Positions 10,908 through 21,239 of a DNA stretch of 64,000 nt are shown here, piece by piece. Source of the DNA: Euglena gracilis (taxonomy: Eukaryota > Euglenida > Euglenophyceae > Euglenales). How positions within the stretch are numbered: the stretch's first letter is position 1; each line of letters opens with the position of its first letter. Both the position numbers and the translations under genes were made by a program. The stretch is from the NCBI GenBank assembly GCA_039621445.1, contig CP154956.1, forward strand, positions 2,269,873 to 2,333,872. Direction: 5' to 3'. The notes under the pieces were generated by a model. It was given only the letters and a program-made list of their open reading frames with translations, ran no database searches and was not told the origin of the DNA.

Positions 10908-13770
10908 GAGTTTCCCAGGGGGGGTCCCGGTCTCGCTGGGGTTCCGGCAGGGTGGCTCCCGGGTCATGGATCCGGCGAGGGGGGGTGCGCGGGTGGGCTC
11001 AGCCCCCACGGAGGCCCTGGGAAGCTCCGTGGGTGCTTGGAATGGGTTGGGATCCATTTTTTAGTATTCCCGGCGGCGGTGTGGAGGGGGGTGCCTCCTG
11101 CGATGCCTCTGGGGGTCTTCGGAGCCGCTTACGTGGGCCCTCGCAGGGAGAGAATTTGAGGGGGGACAGACGGGGGGCGGAAAAGCGTGGGAGCTAGGTG
11201 TTTTCAGGGGCTGCTTCCCAACCTTATAGCCACTTAGCCCAGCCAAATCCAGCAAGTACCTTTGAATTTGCCATTGCGGACTCCTGGTAGGCCAATTCCT
11301 TGATGTTTTCTTTGATGTCCTTGAAGGTAATTTCTCCTTTGGCAGTTTCCTTTGGTTTCTTTGAAATCTTTGAATTTGATTGAATTGAACAATTGAACTT
11401 GAACAATTTACTTCCAATGCACAAATTCAGATTCAATCCATGGAAACAAGGGAGCCTGCGGAATGCAAATACAAAAAAGGGGTGGTCAGGTAGTAGCGGA
11501 GGGTTCCGCTACTTTGTGTATGCATGCGCTCTGGCCGCCGCCGCCCACACTCCCCTTCCTACCGAGGCGCCGGCCTCGCCTGCCTTTGGCTTACCCCGGC
11601 GGCGGGTGGCGGGAGCGGTGCGCGCCAGGCATCGAGTGCACATTTTAAAACAACGGAAAAGAACGTTATAACTGAGGGATGCAAGAATGGTGCCGTTCTG
11701 AGGGAACTTCGGCCTGGGGGTCGGCTACGGCTCCGCCGTACCTCCACAGAGCCCCGGGCGCGGAGCGCTGTGTGACTCCCCGCCGCAGCGGTGGAACCGG
11801 CTGCGGGCGGGGCTCTGTGGGCTCGGTTTGGTTGTGCGACCAAACGCCCACTCCCTGTTCGGAAGCGCCGGCAGCCTGGTGGGTGAGGATATCGTCTGGG
11901 TTGACTTGCAGGCTGCGGCCAGGGAGTGGGTAAGGCATGTGCGCTCCCCGGCGGGCCTTGGGGGCGTGCTTGGGCTCGCCCTTGGCCGGGGGGTGGGCGT
12001 GCCTCGCTCGGCCTGGGCCGCGCCGCTTGCTCCAACGGAAGCCTGGTTTGAGCTCACAGCCCTTCGATCGTTTGCCCGCGGCGGAAAATCTGGCTGGGGC
12101 AGGCCTCCGTGTGGCAGAGGCGGGATGCCTCCTGGGTCTGGCTGGTCGGTCTGGCTGGTGTGTGTGCTCCTGGCCTGGCGCCCTGGGGGGGGGGGGCGGT
12201 TGTTTTTTTGCCGCCCCCTTTGGGGGGCGCATTTTTTTTGGCCACGCCCTGAGGGGGGGGGGTTTGGTTCTTTTTTGGGCTGCCCCCTGGGTGAGGGTTT
12301 TTTTTGGTGCCGCCTTCGTACCCGGGGGGGGCTGCCGTGGGCGCGTGCGGTCCCCTCCTGTTGTGCGCTGGGGGGGGGGGCTCGCGTGCTGTGCACGGCT
12401 TTGGGCTGCCCTGCCTCTTGTGCGCTGGGTCGTGCTCGCTGTGTGTCTTGGGCTGCCTTGCGTGTGTGGAGGGGTGCGCGCGGCGTGGCTGCCCTTTCCT
12501 GTGCCGGGGGGGGGGGCGTGCGCGCTCTCTGGGCTGCCCTTCCCCTGGGCCGGGTGGGGGTCTGGCCTGCCTTCCCCCTCCGGGCCCCTTTGCTGGCTTG
12601 GCCCTTCTGGGCTCGTTGGTCTTCCCCGCTTCTGGTTTGCCCCTTGTGGTTCGTGGGGCCTTTGTCGTGGGGCTTGTCTTGCAGCTTGGCTCTTGGTTCC
12701 CCGCTCGTCCTGCGGTGGGGGTGGGGGTGGCTGGTCTCCTGTCTTTGGCTCTGGTTCTCGTCGGCTCTCCCGGGCCTTTTGGCTGCCTGAGGGGTTGTGG
12801 TTGGGTGTCTCCTCCCGGGCTGGCTCGGGGGGGGGGGTCTCGCTGGTTGGCTGGCTGGGGGGGGGGGGGCCCTGCCTTTGGCTGGCTGGTGCGCGCTTGG
12901 GTCTGCCGGCTGGGGGGGGTGGTACCCTGCCCCTGGCTTGCTGGTGCGCGCTCGTGGCGCCTGGGGTGTGCATGCTCTGCGGGTGGCGTGCCGGCTCTTG
13001 CCCGCCGCTGTTGCCTGGCGCCCCTTCCCACCTGGGCCGGGGTGCCGTGGCCTTCCTTGAGGCCGGGGTTAGGTGGTTCGGTGGTCCTGGAAAAGAAAGA
13101 GTGAGACAGGAAAAGGTGCGGTCCAGGGTCATCCCTCACCACAGGGTCAACCACAGCCTCCTGTACTGCTCGCCGAACCGCACTGCCCACAGCTGCGCTT
13201 CACTGTTGAATTGAGAAGATCTGACGATGGGCACCAGGATGCAGATAAAACGATACGGTAAACGATACGGATTGAACAAAACGATGGTACTGCCCAAACC
13301 CCCTTATTCACCCCAGGTTGGCAGCAGGCTTTTCCGCTTTCCCCCCCCTCCCCCCTCAGGCTTGGGTAGCCTGGGCAAAACGGGCTGCGGCCGGCCGGGT
13401 CCGGTCCGCCAGGTCGCACCGTGGGCCGGCTGGGCCTTTAGGGCCGGTCCCTCCGGTGGTGCCCTACCCGCCTGGGATGCGAGGGACGGGTCACTGGGAA
13501 GCCTGGGTACGCACCGTCAGACCTGGGTGAGGCAGGCTCGGGCTCAGTGCCACACGGGCACGCACGGCTGCGTTGTGTCGCACGGTACCGTGCATGGGGT
13601 GGGGCGTGCCATGGGGACACGTATTCAGGCGGTGCTGCGTGGTTACTGGTCGGTGCGCTGCGGTACGGTGCAGTGGGATACGGGTCGGTAGGGCGGAGTC
13701 TGAGGTGAGGGGAATTGCGTGGCTGAGGGAGTGGGGTAGCACTGGGGTACGGAGCTGATGTATGGGTGGT
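10908..13770. repeat. block U-a, first copy of a roughly 3-kb repeated unit
   Basis: It is homologous end to end with 17844-20902, so the two copies form direct repeats around element E2. Left ends coincide at GAGTTTCCCAGG and right ends at TATGGGTGGT. Contents include a short hairpin GTAGCGGA/TCCGCTAC (11493-11512), a G/C hairpin plus T-run array (12186-12312), and long G-runs to about 12960. Overlapping frames of several hundred codons exist on both strands but are low in complexity, so I do not call genes. Its identity is unresolved: an old transposon, an E-family LTR or a segmental duplicate. Confidence 0.7.
12186..12312. repeat. short array of G/C hairpins followed by T-runs (in U-a)
   Basis: Several units of about 35 bp combine a C-run/G-run inverted repeat of the type GCCGCCCCC..GGGGGGCG with a following run of 7-9 T. 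This is the shorter version of the array in U-b. Confidence 0.7.
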
Positions 13771-15402
13771 CTCCCACTTCTGCCATTGACCATCCGTAAG
13801 CTTGCGGCTCATGAAGGCCACGGGGATGGAGGCACCTGTCTTGATGTCCGCGAGGGACGGGAGTCCTTCCACCAGTGGGAACTGCTCCAGCGCCGCACCA
13901 ACCGCATAGTCCGATGCACCTGTCCGAAAGACCAACTGCTTGGTGGGGTCCATGTGGTACAGCTCGAGGTCCGCCACGAGTGCCTGCTTCAGGCGCTCGA
14001 ATGCCTTCTCTTCCTCCTTGGTCCATGTCAACGGGTGTTTGCCGCCTGCTTTGGCGAGCTCCTGGGGCAGCTTCAGCTTTTCCTGCAGCGGTGCCGCATA
14101 TTCGGCGAACATTCGCACGTATCTGCTGTAATAATTGCACAGCCCCAGAAAAGCCCGGAGGCTGGAAACGTTCTTGGGCAGCTCCCACTTCTGGACCGCT
14201 GCCAGTTTTCCTGGGGCTGGCGACCTTCTTCCTTCTCCCAGCACATGGCCGACAAACTCCACTCGGCGCATGAAGAGCTTGACCTTCTTGGGGTCCGAGA
14301 CCCACTTGTCGCGCTCAAGGGCTGCCAGCGTCTCCCAAACATCTGCGGCATGGGCCTTCAGGAAGTCTTCTTCGGATGTGCCGACTTTTCTTCTGGTGCA
14401 AATGATGATGTCATCAAAGTACGGCCTAGAGTGTCTTTGCAGTCCGGCACACGTCGCATCGATGTCCCGTTGCAGCAGTGCTGGGCCCACATTGATCCCT
14501 TGTGGGACCACGGTCCACTGCCACAGGCCGCCCGGCATTTTGATTTTGGTGATTGGCCGGGACTTGGCGTCAAGGGCGACTTGATGGAAGGCATCCCGGA
14601 GGTCCACTGTGCTGAACAGCTCACATCTTGCCTGCTCGGCCACGATCTCCTCGGTGAGGGGCAGCGGGTAACTGTCCGGCTGCAGCTGCTTGTTGGTGAG
14701 CGCGTAATCGCACACCAGTCTCCACTTCCCGCTTTTCTTTTTTATTGGGAAGGCGATTGCTCTCCACGGTCCCCTCCCGGGTTCCAGCTTGCCATCCTTC
14801 CGGCACTCTGCCGCCATTTCCCTCAGGGCATCATGTCTTTCTCCTCTCAGGTGGATCACTATGCCCACCACTGACACTGCCCCTGGCTTCAACCTGAGCA
14901 CGGCCTTGCCATGCGTCCCTCCTGCTGGGGGATTTGGCCACACTCTTTCCCTGAAGACGCGTCCTGCGTATTCATTCGGGATTTCCTGCCGGAGCTTGGA
15001 GGCCAGTGGATCTGGATGCTCGTCGTCTGACTGCACCACGCCTCTGATTTGCACCTGCTCCCCCTGCACTCGGAGGACGTGCCTTGCTGCTTCCTGGAGT
15101 GCCTCGTTGTCGGAGATCTCCTCATCCGACGCACCTTCGTCCTCCTCGGCTTCATGGATCTCTCCGGGAATGCACATCCGCATCTTCTGCACCAATGCCA
15201 GCATTTGCTCCTCCGCATCATCTTCTTCTTCCCACAGACACTCTTCTTCCTCTTGATGTTGTGATGATGACAGGGGTTGCTGGAGGGGTGTTCGGTTGAG
15301 AATGCTGGGTGTGGTTGCGGCTCTTGCTGGATGACCACTGCTGCTGTCGATCGTCCTTGTCCTTGGACGGTGCTGTTCTTTTGCTCCCACAGCACCCACC
15401 AT
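13771..15402 (-). pseudogene. pol: E2 acidic linker - reverse transcriptase - RNase H (truncated)
   Basis: One unbroken frame of 544 codons comes from the element and runs about 110 codons on into U-a. An acidic linker comes first. RT follows with the GKWRLVCDYALTN, LFSTVDLRDAFHQV and PYFDDIIICT boxes (YFDD near residue 330), then the VEFVGHVL and LRAFLGLCNYY thumb words typical of Ty3/gypsy. RNase H starts near residue 480, but its first catalytic Asp is Gly (RTGAS against RTDAS in E1). It ends at MSRKLTDGQ where U-a begins. RT itself looks intact. RNase H is dead and truncated. Confidence 0.9.
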
Positions 15403-15526
15403 GGCGGATCATGCAGCTGGAGTGCATCCCTCCACGGCTGCACGTCGAGGCGATTGACCTTCAACCACGGATATCCGAGGATGAGGTCGCAGCCGATGTC
15501 CCCATCGTGTGCGGTGACGGTGCTGC

Positions 15527-15857
15527 TGTATACGTCGGTTGTCACCACCCGCCGTTGGACGGCCACGGGGCAGCTCATACTGCTTGCCGTGGCACGCCCT
15601 CAGGCGGGGAACTACACCCAAGGTCCGGGCAACCAGCGCCCCGTCCTTGGGCGCAGTTACGCGCGCCGGTCGATCCCCGCGGTATGCCCTCTGCCCGTAC
15701 GGGATCGACCAGGACTCACACGGCGGGACCTGGGTCTCGAAACCACGACCTCCCGCGTGTGAGCCCAGCACCCTACCGAATAAGCTACTCGAGCGATACT
15801 CGGCTTGGTACTGCGCGCCGGCTACCAACCTCCGTAGGATCTCCCGTCTGCCGCACA
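15527..15857 (-). mobile_element. tRNA-Val-like SINE unit 1 in E2
   Basis: A 331-bp unit, repeated at 16217-16546. On the minus strand it begins with TGTGCGGCAGACGGG and ends with CGACGTATACA. The tRNA-like part lies at about 15725-15797, with an A-box-like word, an anticodon loop CTCACAC (anticodon CAC, valine) and a B-box-like GGTTTCGAGACC carrying one extra T. Confidence 0.65.
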
Positions 15858-16216
15858 CACTCCCCTCCAAGAGCCTTACTACACTAGCCCACTGCGTCAC
15901 TATGGCCGTGGCCCCTTCAGCTCGGAATTCTGCCTCACACGGCCCTAGTTGGCTGAGTGCCTCTCACGAGTACTGCGTCACCAGGCTGCCGACCCCTGCA
16001 GCTCGGGTTTGCTATTGCCGGCAGTTTACGTGTTGTTGACTTCCACGGGCTCTGCCGCCTTGGAGCGTCCCCCTTGGCATCGGCTTGAGACTTTGGAACG
16101 GTGTAGGAGTTTCAGTCGCCCTAGACTCGGCGCGTCCTCCTCCGCCTTCCGGGCGCCGTGGGGTCAGGCTCTGACTTCCCGGTTCGTGTGGCACTAGACG
16201 GGTTCCCCTGCTACCA
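15858..16216 (-). repeat. spacer between SINE units, possibly a second SINE type
   Basis: The 359 bp between the two SINE units include GTGACGCAGTGGGCTAGTG and a later GTGACGCAGTACTCGTGAG on the minus strand, both faintly like tRNA D-arms. This stretch is shared with E3 up to 16152 and is absent from E1. It is not protein coding. Confidence 0.4.
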
Positions 16217-16546
16217 TGTATACGTCGGTTGTCACCACCCGCCGTTGGACGGCCACAGGGCAGCTCATACTGCTTGCCGTGGCACGCCCTCAGGCACGGA
16301 ACTACACCCAAGGTCCGGGCAACCAGTTTCTCGTCCTTGGGCGCAGTTATGCGCGCCGGTCGATCCCCGCGGTATGCCCTCTGCCCGTACGGGATCGACC
16401 AGGACTCACACGGCGGGACCTGGGTCTCGAACCCACGACCCCCCGCGTGTGAGCCCAGCACCTTACCGAATAAGCTACTCGAGCGATACTAGGCTTGGTA
16501 CTACGCGCCGGCTACCAACCCCCGTAGGAGCCCCGTCTGCCGCACA
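16217..16546 (-). mobile_element. tRNA-Val-like SINE unit 2 in E2 (best preserved)
   Basis: A 330-bp unit with the clearest tRNA-like head. On the minus strand the A-box-like TAGCTTATTCGG is at 16477-16466, the anticodon loop CTCACAC at 16453-16447 (anticodon CAC), and the B-box GGTTCGAGACC at 16433-16423. A- and B-box spacing fits a Pol III internal promoter. The unit interrupts the protease region, which is continuous in E1 and G. Confidence 0.7.
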
Positions 16547-17086
16547 CTGGCTCCACTGGCTGCCCACTGGCACGCCTTCTTCACCCCTTGCCTCGAAGGA
16601 GAGTGTGAGGGTGGCCTCGTTCTTCCCTCCGTTGAGCTCTTCGCCACTCACTGTCTTGAGCAGCAGCGGCTTGCTGGACTGCGTGAAGCAGGATTTTGGC
16701 AGCAGGTCCCTCCGGCAGAGAGACGTCTGGGCTCCGGTGTCGATGAGCGCTTTTGCTTGGTAGCACTCACCATTGGCTTCCACGGTCACTTCCAGCAGCA
16801 GCTGGCATCCACTGCTCTCCTTTGCATCCTGCCCACTCGAAAGCGGGCCGGCTTTACGTGCCACGGCTTGATGGTCACCACTTGCACTTTGCTGTTGTGT
16901 ACTGCTCCTTCTGCTTCGGTCGCTGCTTCTGGTCCTGTGCCTTGGCACGGGTACTCCACCACGCCGCATGGGATTCTGTACGCCTCCTCTCGTGACACCC
17001 TGTGGGGGCACCTGCCTCCCAGCTGGAACCGGTGCCGCCGTCTTCCTTTGTCCCCTTGCACCGAGCTTTTGCATCGGCCACCGCAC
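16547..17086 (-). pseudogene. pol: E2 aspartic protease, N-terminal part
   Basis: The retropepsin active-site box ALIDTGAQTSL is followed by LLLKTVSGEELNGG and TLSFEAR. The SINE cluster then cuts the domain. The C-terminal box GCDLILGYPWL lies beyond the insertion, near 15490-15460. The frame differs from that of the MTase upstream: the reading frame has to move by -1 near 16800, and E1 shows the same arrangement. Confidence 0.8.
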
Positions 17087-17598
17087 AACACGTTGTTGAG
17101 ATCACTGGCCATCTCCTTCGGTAACCAGAACCAGGTGGGCTTCCGATCGCCGAAGTCTTCAAATATGCAGTAGTCGAGGTCCACGAAGGCCAGGTCTCGG
17201 ACTACTCGCCTCCTGCGGAGCAGCCCGTGCCGCAGATACTCTATCCACCACTTCGCCGGAGCGAGGTACTGGATGATCTCCCTTGTCTTTTTCACCACCG
17301 CATCTGCTTCCCTCAACCGCCTCGGCCTTGTCGTCATTGCCGATGAGTACTCGGTGCATGGTGGGGATGCTGCCACCAGATCGAAGTCACCCGGGGAATA
17401 CTGATGCCAGTACTCCCATCGCCGGATGTCCGCCACCACATCGGGGTGCCACCGGGAGTCCCAGTCGACACTCACGACATGGTAGCCCAGTGCCTCCAGG
17501 GCCCGGCGGACACTGCCTGTCCCGGAGAACAGGTCCAGTGCCCAGAGCTCGCGTCCGCGGCTCTGCTGGTGCTTCTCTTCTTTTGCTTCTGGCATCAC
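16786..17598 (-). pseudogene. E2 DNA cytosine-C5 methyltransferase domain
   Basis: 270 residues. The AdoMet motif ALDLFSGTGSV is near residues 25-33. The catalytic ASPPCTEYS box follows with the Pro-Cys nucleophile. The motif VI region reads WWIEYLRHG where E1 has WWIENPRHG, so the ENP-type motif is damaged. YRKPT-like text is altered to DRKPTWFW. Domain order and spacing match small C5 methyltransferases without a target-recognition domain. It joins a linker (SREEAYRIPCGVVEY) leading into the protease, so it is part of the Pol polyprotein. Confidence 0.8.
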
Positions 17599-17843
17599 TC
17601 ATTCCGGAGGCACGGATGTGGATGTGGCTTGGGCGATGTTGCTGGATGTTAGATGTGGATGCGGTGTTTCTTGTGGTAGATGTTGCCTTGATCCTTCTTG
17701 AGGCGGTTGTGGTTGATGCTAAGAATCGCTTGTTGGTTGGTGTTGTTGGTGGGGATGCGGCAATGAAGAACTCGGTTCCGGTGGAGGTTGTTGTTGAGGT
17801 GGATTTCGAGACGAAAATGAAGGTTCTTGTGGGAGAGGTAGCG
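17599..17843 (-). other. E2 gag-MTase spacer remnant
   Basis: It is close in sequence to 46352-46590 of E1. No gene is visible. Sequence identity with E1 stops at 17843, where U-b begins. Confidence 0.6.
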
Positions 17844-20800
17844 GAGTTTCCCAGGGGGGGTCCCGGTCTCGCTGGGGTTCTGGCAGGGTGGGTCCCGGGT
17901 CACGGATCCGGCGAGGGGGGGTGCGCGGGTGGGCTCAGCCCCCAGGGAGGCCCTGGGAAGCTCCGTGGGTGCTTGGAATGGGTTGGGATCCATTTTTTAG
18001 TATTCCCGGCAGCGGAGTGGAGGGGGGTGCCGCCTGCTATGCCACTGGGGGTCTTCGGAGCCGCTTAGGTGGACCCTCGCAGGGAGAGAATTTGAGGGGG
18101 GACAGAGGGGGGGCGGAAAAGCCTGGGTGCTAGGGGTTTTCAGGGGGTGCTTCCCACCCTTATAGCCACTTAGCTCAGCCAAATCCTGCAAGTACCTTTG
18201 AAATTGCCCTGGGGCGCTCCTGGTAGGCCAATTCCTTGATGTTTTCTTTGATCTCCTTGAAGGTAATTTCTCCTTTGGCAGTTTCATTTGGTTTCTTTGA
18301 AATCTTTGAATTTGATTGAATTGAACAATTGAACTTGAACAATTGAATTCCACTGTACAAATCAGATTGAATCCATGGAAACAAGAGAGCCTGCGGAATG
18401 CAATAACAAAAAAGGGGGTGGTCAGGTAGTAGCGGAGGGTTCCGCTACTTTGTGTGCGCTCTGGCCGCCGCCGCCCACACTCCCCTTCCTACCGAGGCGC
18501 CGGCCTCGCCTGCCTTTGGCTTACCCCGGCGGCGGGTGGCGGGAGCGGTGCGCGCCACGCATCGAGTGCACTTTTTACAACAAGGGAAAAGAACGTTATA
18601 ACTGAGGGATGCAAGAATGGGGCCGTTCTAAGGGAATTTCGGCCTTTGATTCGGCTTTGGCTCCGCCGTCCCTCCACAGAGCCCCGGGCGCGGAGCGCTG
18701 TGTGGCTTCCCGCCGCAACGGTGGAACCGGCTGCGGGCGGGGCTCTGTGGGCTCGGGGTGGGTGTGCGACCGACCGCCCACTCCCTGTTCGGAAGCGCCG
18801 ACAGTTTAGTGGGTGAGGATATCGTCCGGGGTGACTTGCAGGCTGCATCCAGGGAGTGGGTAAGGCATGTGCGCTCCCTGGCGGGCCTGGGGGACGTGCG
18901 TGGGCTCGCCCTTGGCCGGGGGGGATGGGGCATGCCTCGCTCGGCCTGGGCCGCGCCGCTTGCCCCCACGGAAGCCTGGTTGGAGCTCACAGCCCTTCGA
19001 TCGTCTGCCCGCGGCAGACAATCCGGCTGGGGGCAGGCCTCCGTGTGGAAGAGGCGGGCTGCCTCCTGGGTCTGGCTGGTCGGTCTGGCTGGCTGCGTGC
19101 TCCTGGCCTGGCACCCTGGGGTGGGGGCTTTTTTTTTTTGGCCGCCCCTGGGGGGGGCGGATTTTTTTTTGGGCAGCCCCTTTGGGGGGGCGGTTTTTTT
19201 TCTAGCCGCCACCTGGGGGGGGGCTTTTTTTTGGCCGCCCCCTGGGGGGGCGGTTTTTATTTTTTGGCCGCCCCCTGGGGGGGCGGATTTTTTTTTTTCC
19301 TGCCCCCTGGGAGGGGCGGTTTCTTTCTTTTTTGGGCTGCCCTGGGGAGGTTTGGTGCCCCCTTCGCGCCCGGGGGGGGAATATGCCGGGTCTGGTTCAC
19401 CCCGGGGGGAGGGGTGCCGTGGGCGCGTGCGGTCCCCCCCCGTTGTGCGCTGGGGGGGGCTCGCGTGCTGTGCGCAGGTTTGGGCTGCCCTGCCCCTTGT
19501 GCGCTGGGGGGGGCTCGCGTGTTGTGCGCGGCTTTGGGCTGCCCTGCCCCTTGTGCGCTGGGGCGTTCTCGCTGTGTGTCTTGGGCTGCCTTGCGTGTGG
19601 GGTGGTGTGCGCGCGGCGTGGCTGCCCTTTCCTGTGCTGGGGGGGGGGGCGTGCGCGCTCTCTGGGCTGCCCTTCTCTTGGGCCTGGGGGTGTCTGGCCT
19701 GCCTGCCCCCTCCAGGCCCCTCTGCTGGCTTGGACCCTCTGGGCTCGTTGGTCTGCCCCGCTTCTGGTTTGCCCCTCGTGGTTCGTGGGACCTTTGTCGT
19801 GGGGCTCGTCTTGCTGCTTGGCTCTGGGTTCCCCGCTCGTCCTGCGGTGGGGGTGGGGGTGGCTGGTCTCCTGTCTTTGGATCTGGCCCTCCTGGGCTGT
19901 CCCCGGCCTTTTGGCCGCCTGGGGGGTTTTGGTTGGGTGTCCGCTCCCGGGATGGCTCGGGGGGGGTCCTGCTGGTTGGCTGGCTGGGGGGGGGGGTGCC
20001 CTGCCTTTGGCTGGCTGGTGCGCGCTTGGGTCTGCCGGCTGGGGGGGGGGGTACCCTGCCCCTGGCTGGCTGGTGCGCGCTCGTGGCGCCTGGGGTGTGC
20101 ATGCTCTGTGGGTGGCGTGCCGGCTCTTGCCCCCCGCTGTTGCCTGGCGCCCCTTCCCACCTGGGCCGGGGTGCCGTGGGCTTCCTTGAGGCCGGGGTTA
20201 GGTGGTTCGGTGTTCCAGGAGAAGAAAGAGTGCGACAGGGAAAAGGTGCGGTCCAGGGTCAACCCTCACCACAGGGTCAACCACAGCCTCCTGTGCTGCT
20301 CGCCGAACGGCACTGCCCACAGCTGAGCTTCACTGTTGAATTGAGAAGATCTGACGATGGGCACCAGGATGCAGACAAAACGATACGGTAAACGACGCAG
20401 ATTGAACAAGACGATGGTACTGCCCAAACCCCCTTACTCACCCCAGGTTGGCAGCACGCTTTTCCGCTTTCCCCCCCGCCACCCTCAGGCTTGGGTAGCC
20501 GGGGCAAAAGGGCGGCGGCCGGCTGGGTCCGGTCCGCCAGGTCGCACCGTGGGCCGGCTGGGCCTTTAGGGCCGGTCCCTCCGGTGGTGGGCCCCCTACC
20601 CGCCTGGGATGCGAGGGACGGGTCACTGGGAAGCCTGGGTACGAAACGTCAGACCTGGGTGAGGCAGGCTCGGGCTCGGTGCCACGCGGGCACGCACGGC
20701 TGCCTTGGGTCGTATGGTACCGTGCATGGGGTGGGACGTGCCATGGGGGCACGTGTTCGGGCGGTGCTGCGTGGTGACTGGTCGGTGTGCTGCGGTGCGG

Positions 20801-20902
20801 TGCGGTGGGATACGGGTCGGTAGGGCGGAGTCTGAGGTGAGGGGAATTGCGGGGCTGCGGGAGTGGGGTAGCACTGGGGTACGGAGCTGATGTATGGGTG
20901 GT
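17844..20902. repeat. block U-b, second copy of the roughly 3-kb repeated unit
   Basis: It is homologous to 10908-13770 but about 200 bp longer, largely because the G/C-hairpin T-run array is expanded. The copies differ at many positions, so this duplication is older than the E2/E3 one. Long G-rich frames (18628-20262 minus, 18758-20326 and 18856-20391 plus) overlap each other on both strands and are not called as genes. Confidence 0.7.
19128..19333. repeat. array of G/C hairpins each followed by a T-run (in U-b)
   Basis: About six units of roughly 33-38 bp. Each has a near-perfect inverted repeat of GCCGCCCCC with GGGGGGCGG around a 2-3 base loop, then 5-11 T on the plus strand. The units differ by small changes, as in slippage-driven expansion. 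Confidence 0.85.
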
Positions 20903-21239
20903 GGGGAGAGGTTGGGGAAGCTGGAAGCTGAGGGTGCTGTTGGAGGTGGGAGCTATGTTGAGGTTGCCGCTTCTGCCGTTGACTAGGCCAGGTGGACCCG
21001 ACCAGGCGCCTATGGTGGGCCTCTCTTTTGGCCTGCGTGGGCTTCGGCGTTTTTGGGGCTCTCCATTTCCTGGCTTGCTGTTCCCTCGGCTGGTGTCGGT
21101 CTCTCCCGTTTCTCGTTGGGTGCTGTGGTGGCTCTTCGCCATTTTCTCTTGTGCTGGTGGGGTGTTTTTGTCTTTGCGGTTTTGCTGTCTCTCCTCTTGC
21201 TGGCGGCCCCGTCGCTGGGGTTCTGGGGGCTTCTGCCCC
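20903..21239 (-). other. 3' noncoding region of E1 next to U-b
   Basis: It follows the stop of the E1 integrase. It is purine-rich on the minus strand, but I cannot place a polypurine tract or LTR edge with confidence. Confidence 0.4.

Larger units (their letters stand above)
13771..17843 (-). mobile_element. E2: internally retained part of MTase-bearing Ty3/gypsy element
   Basis: Reading leftward from 17843: gag-MTase spacer, MTase, PR (interrupted by SINE units), RT, and the first part of RNase H. Gag, the rest of RNase H and integrase are missing. Both ends abut U blocks at short homologies. At the left the RNase H text near 13771 resembles U-side text near 20980. At the right GTTTCC is shared with the uninterrupted E1 sequence near 46590. 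Confidence 0.85.

Noticed and set aside
13762-14874. 370-codon plus-strand frame opposite the E2 reverse transcriptase, with a matching 209-codon frame in E3
   Set aside because: It is the antisense of a conserved RT with clear YFDD and thumb motifs. Its identity between E2 and E3 simply reflects the recent duplication.
16410-16490. Functional tRNA-Val gene
   Set aside because: The tRNA-like part is the head of a repeated 330-bp unit, the A-box departs from consensus, and I could not complete an acceptor stem by eye.
19128-19333. Bacterial rho-independent terminators
   Set aside because: The shape fits, but the window is eukaryotic and no gene ends there. It is a tandem repeat.
18628-20391. 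Long open frames of 511-544 codons on both strands of U-b, and 425-488 codons in U-a
   Set aside because: They overlap one another in several frames, are built from Pro, Gly, Arg, Trp or Cys runs that follow from G/C-rich repeats, contain no domain word, and are not kept at equal length between the two U copies.
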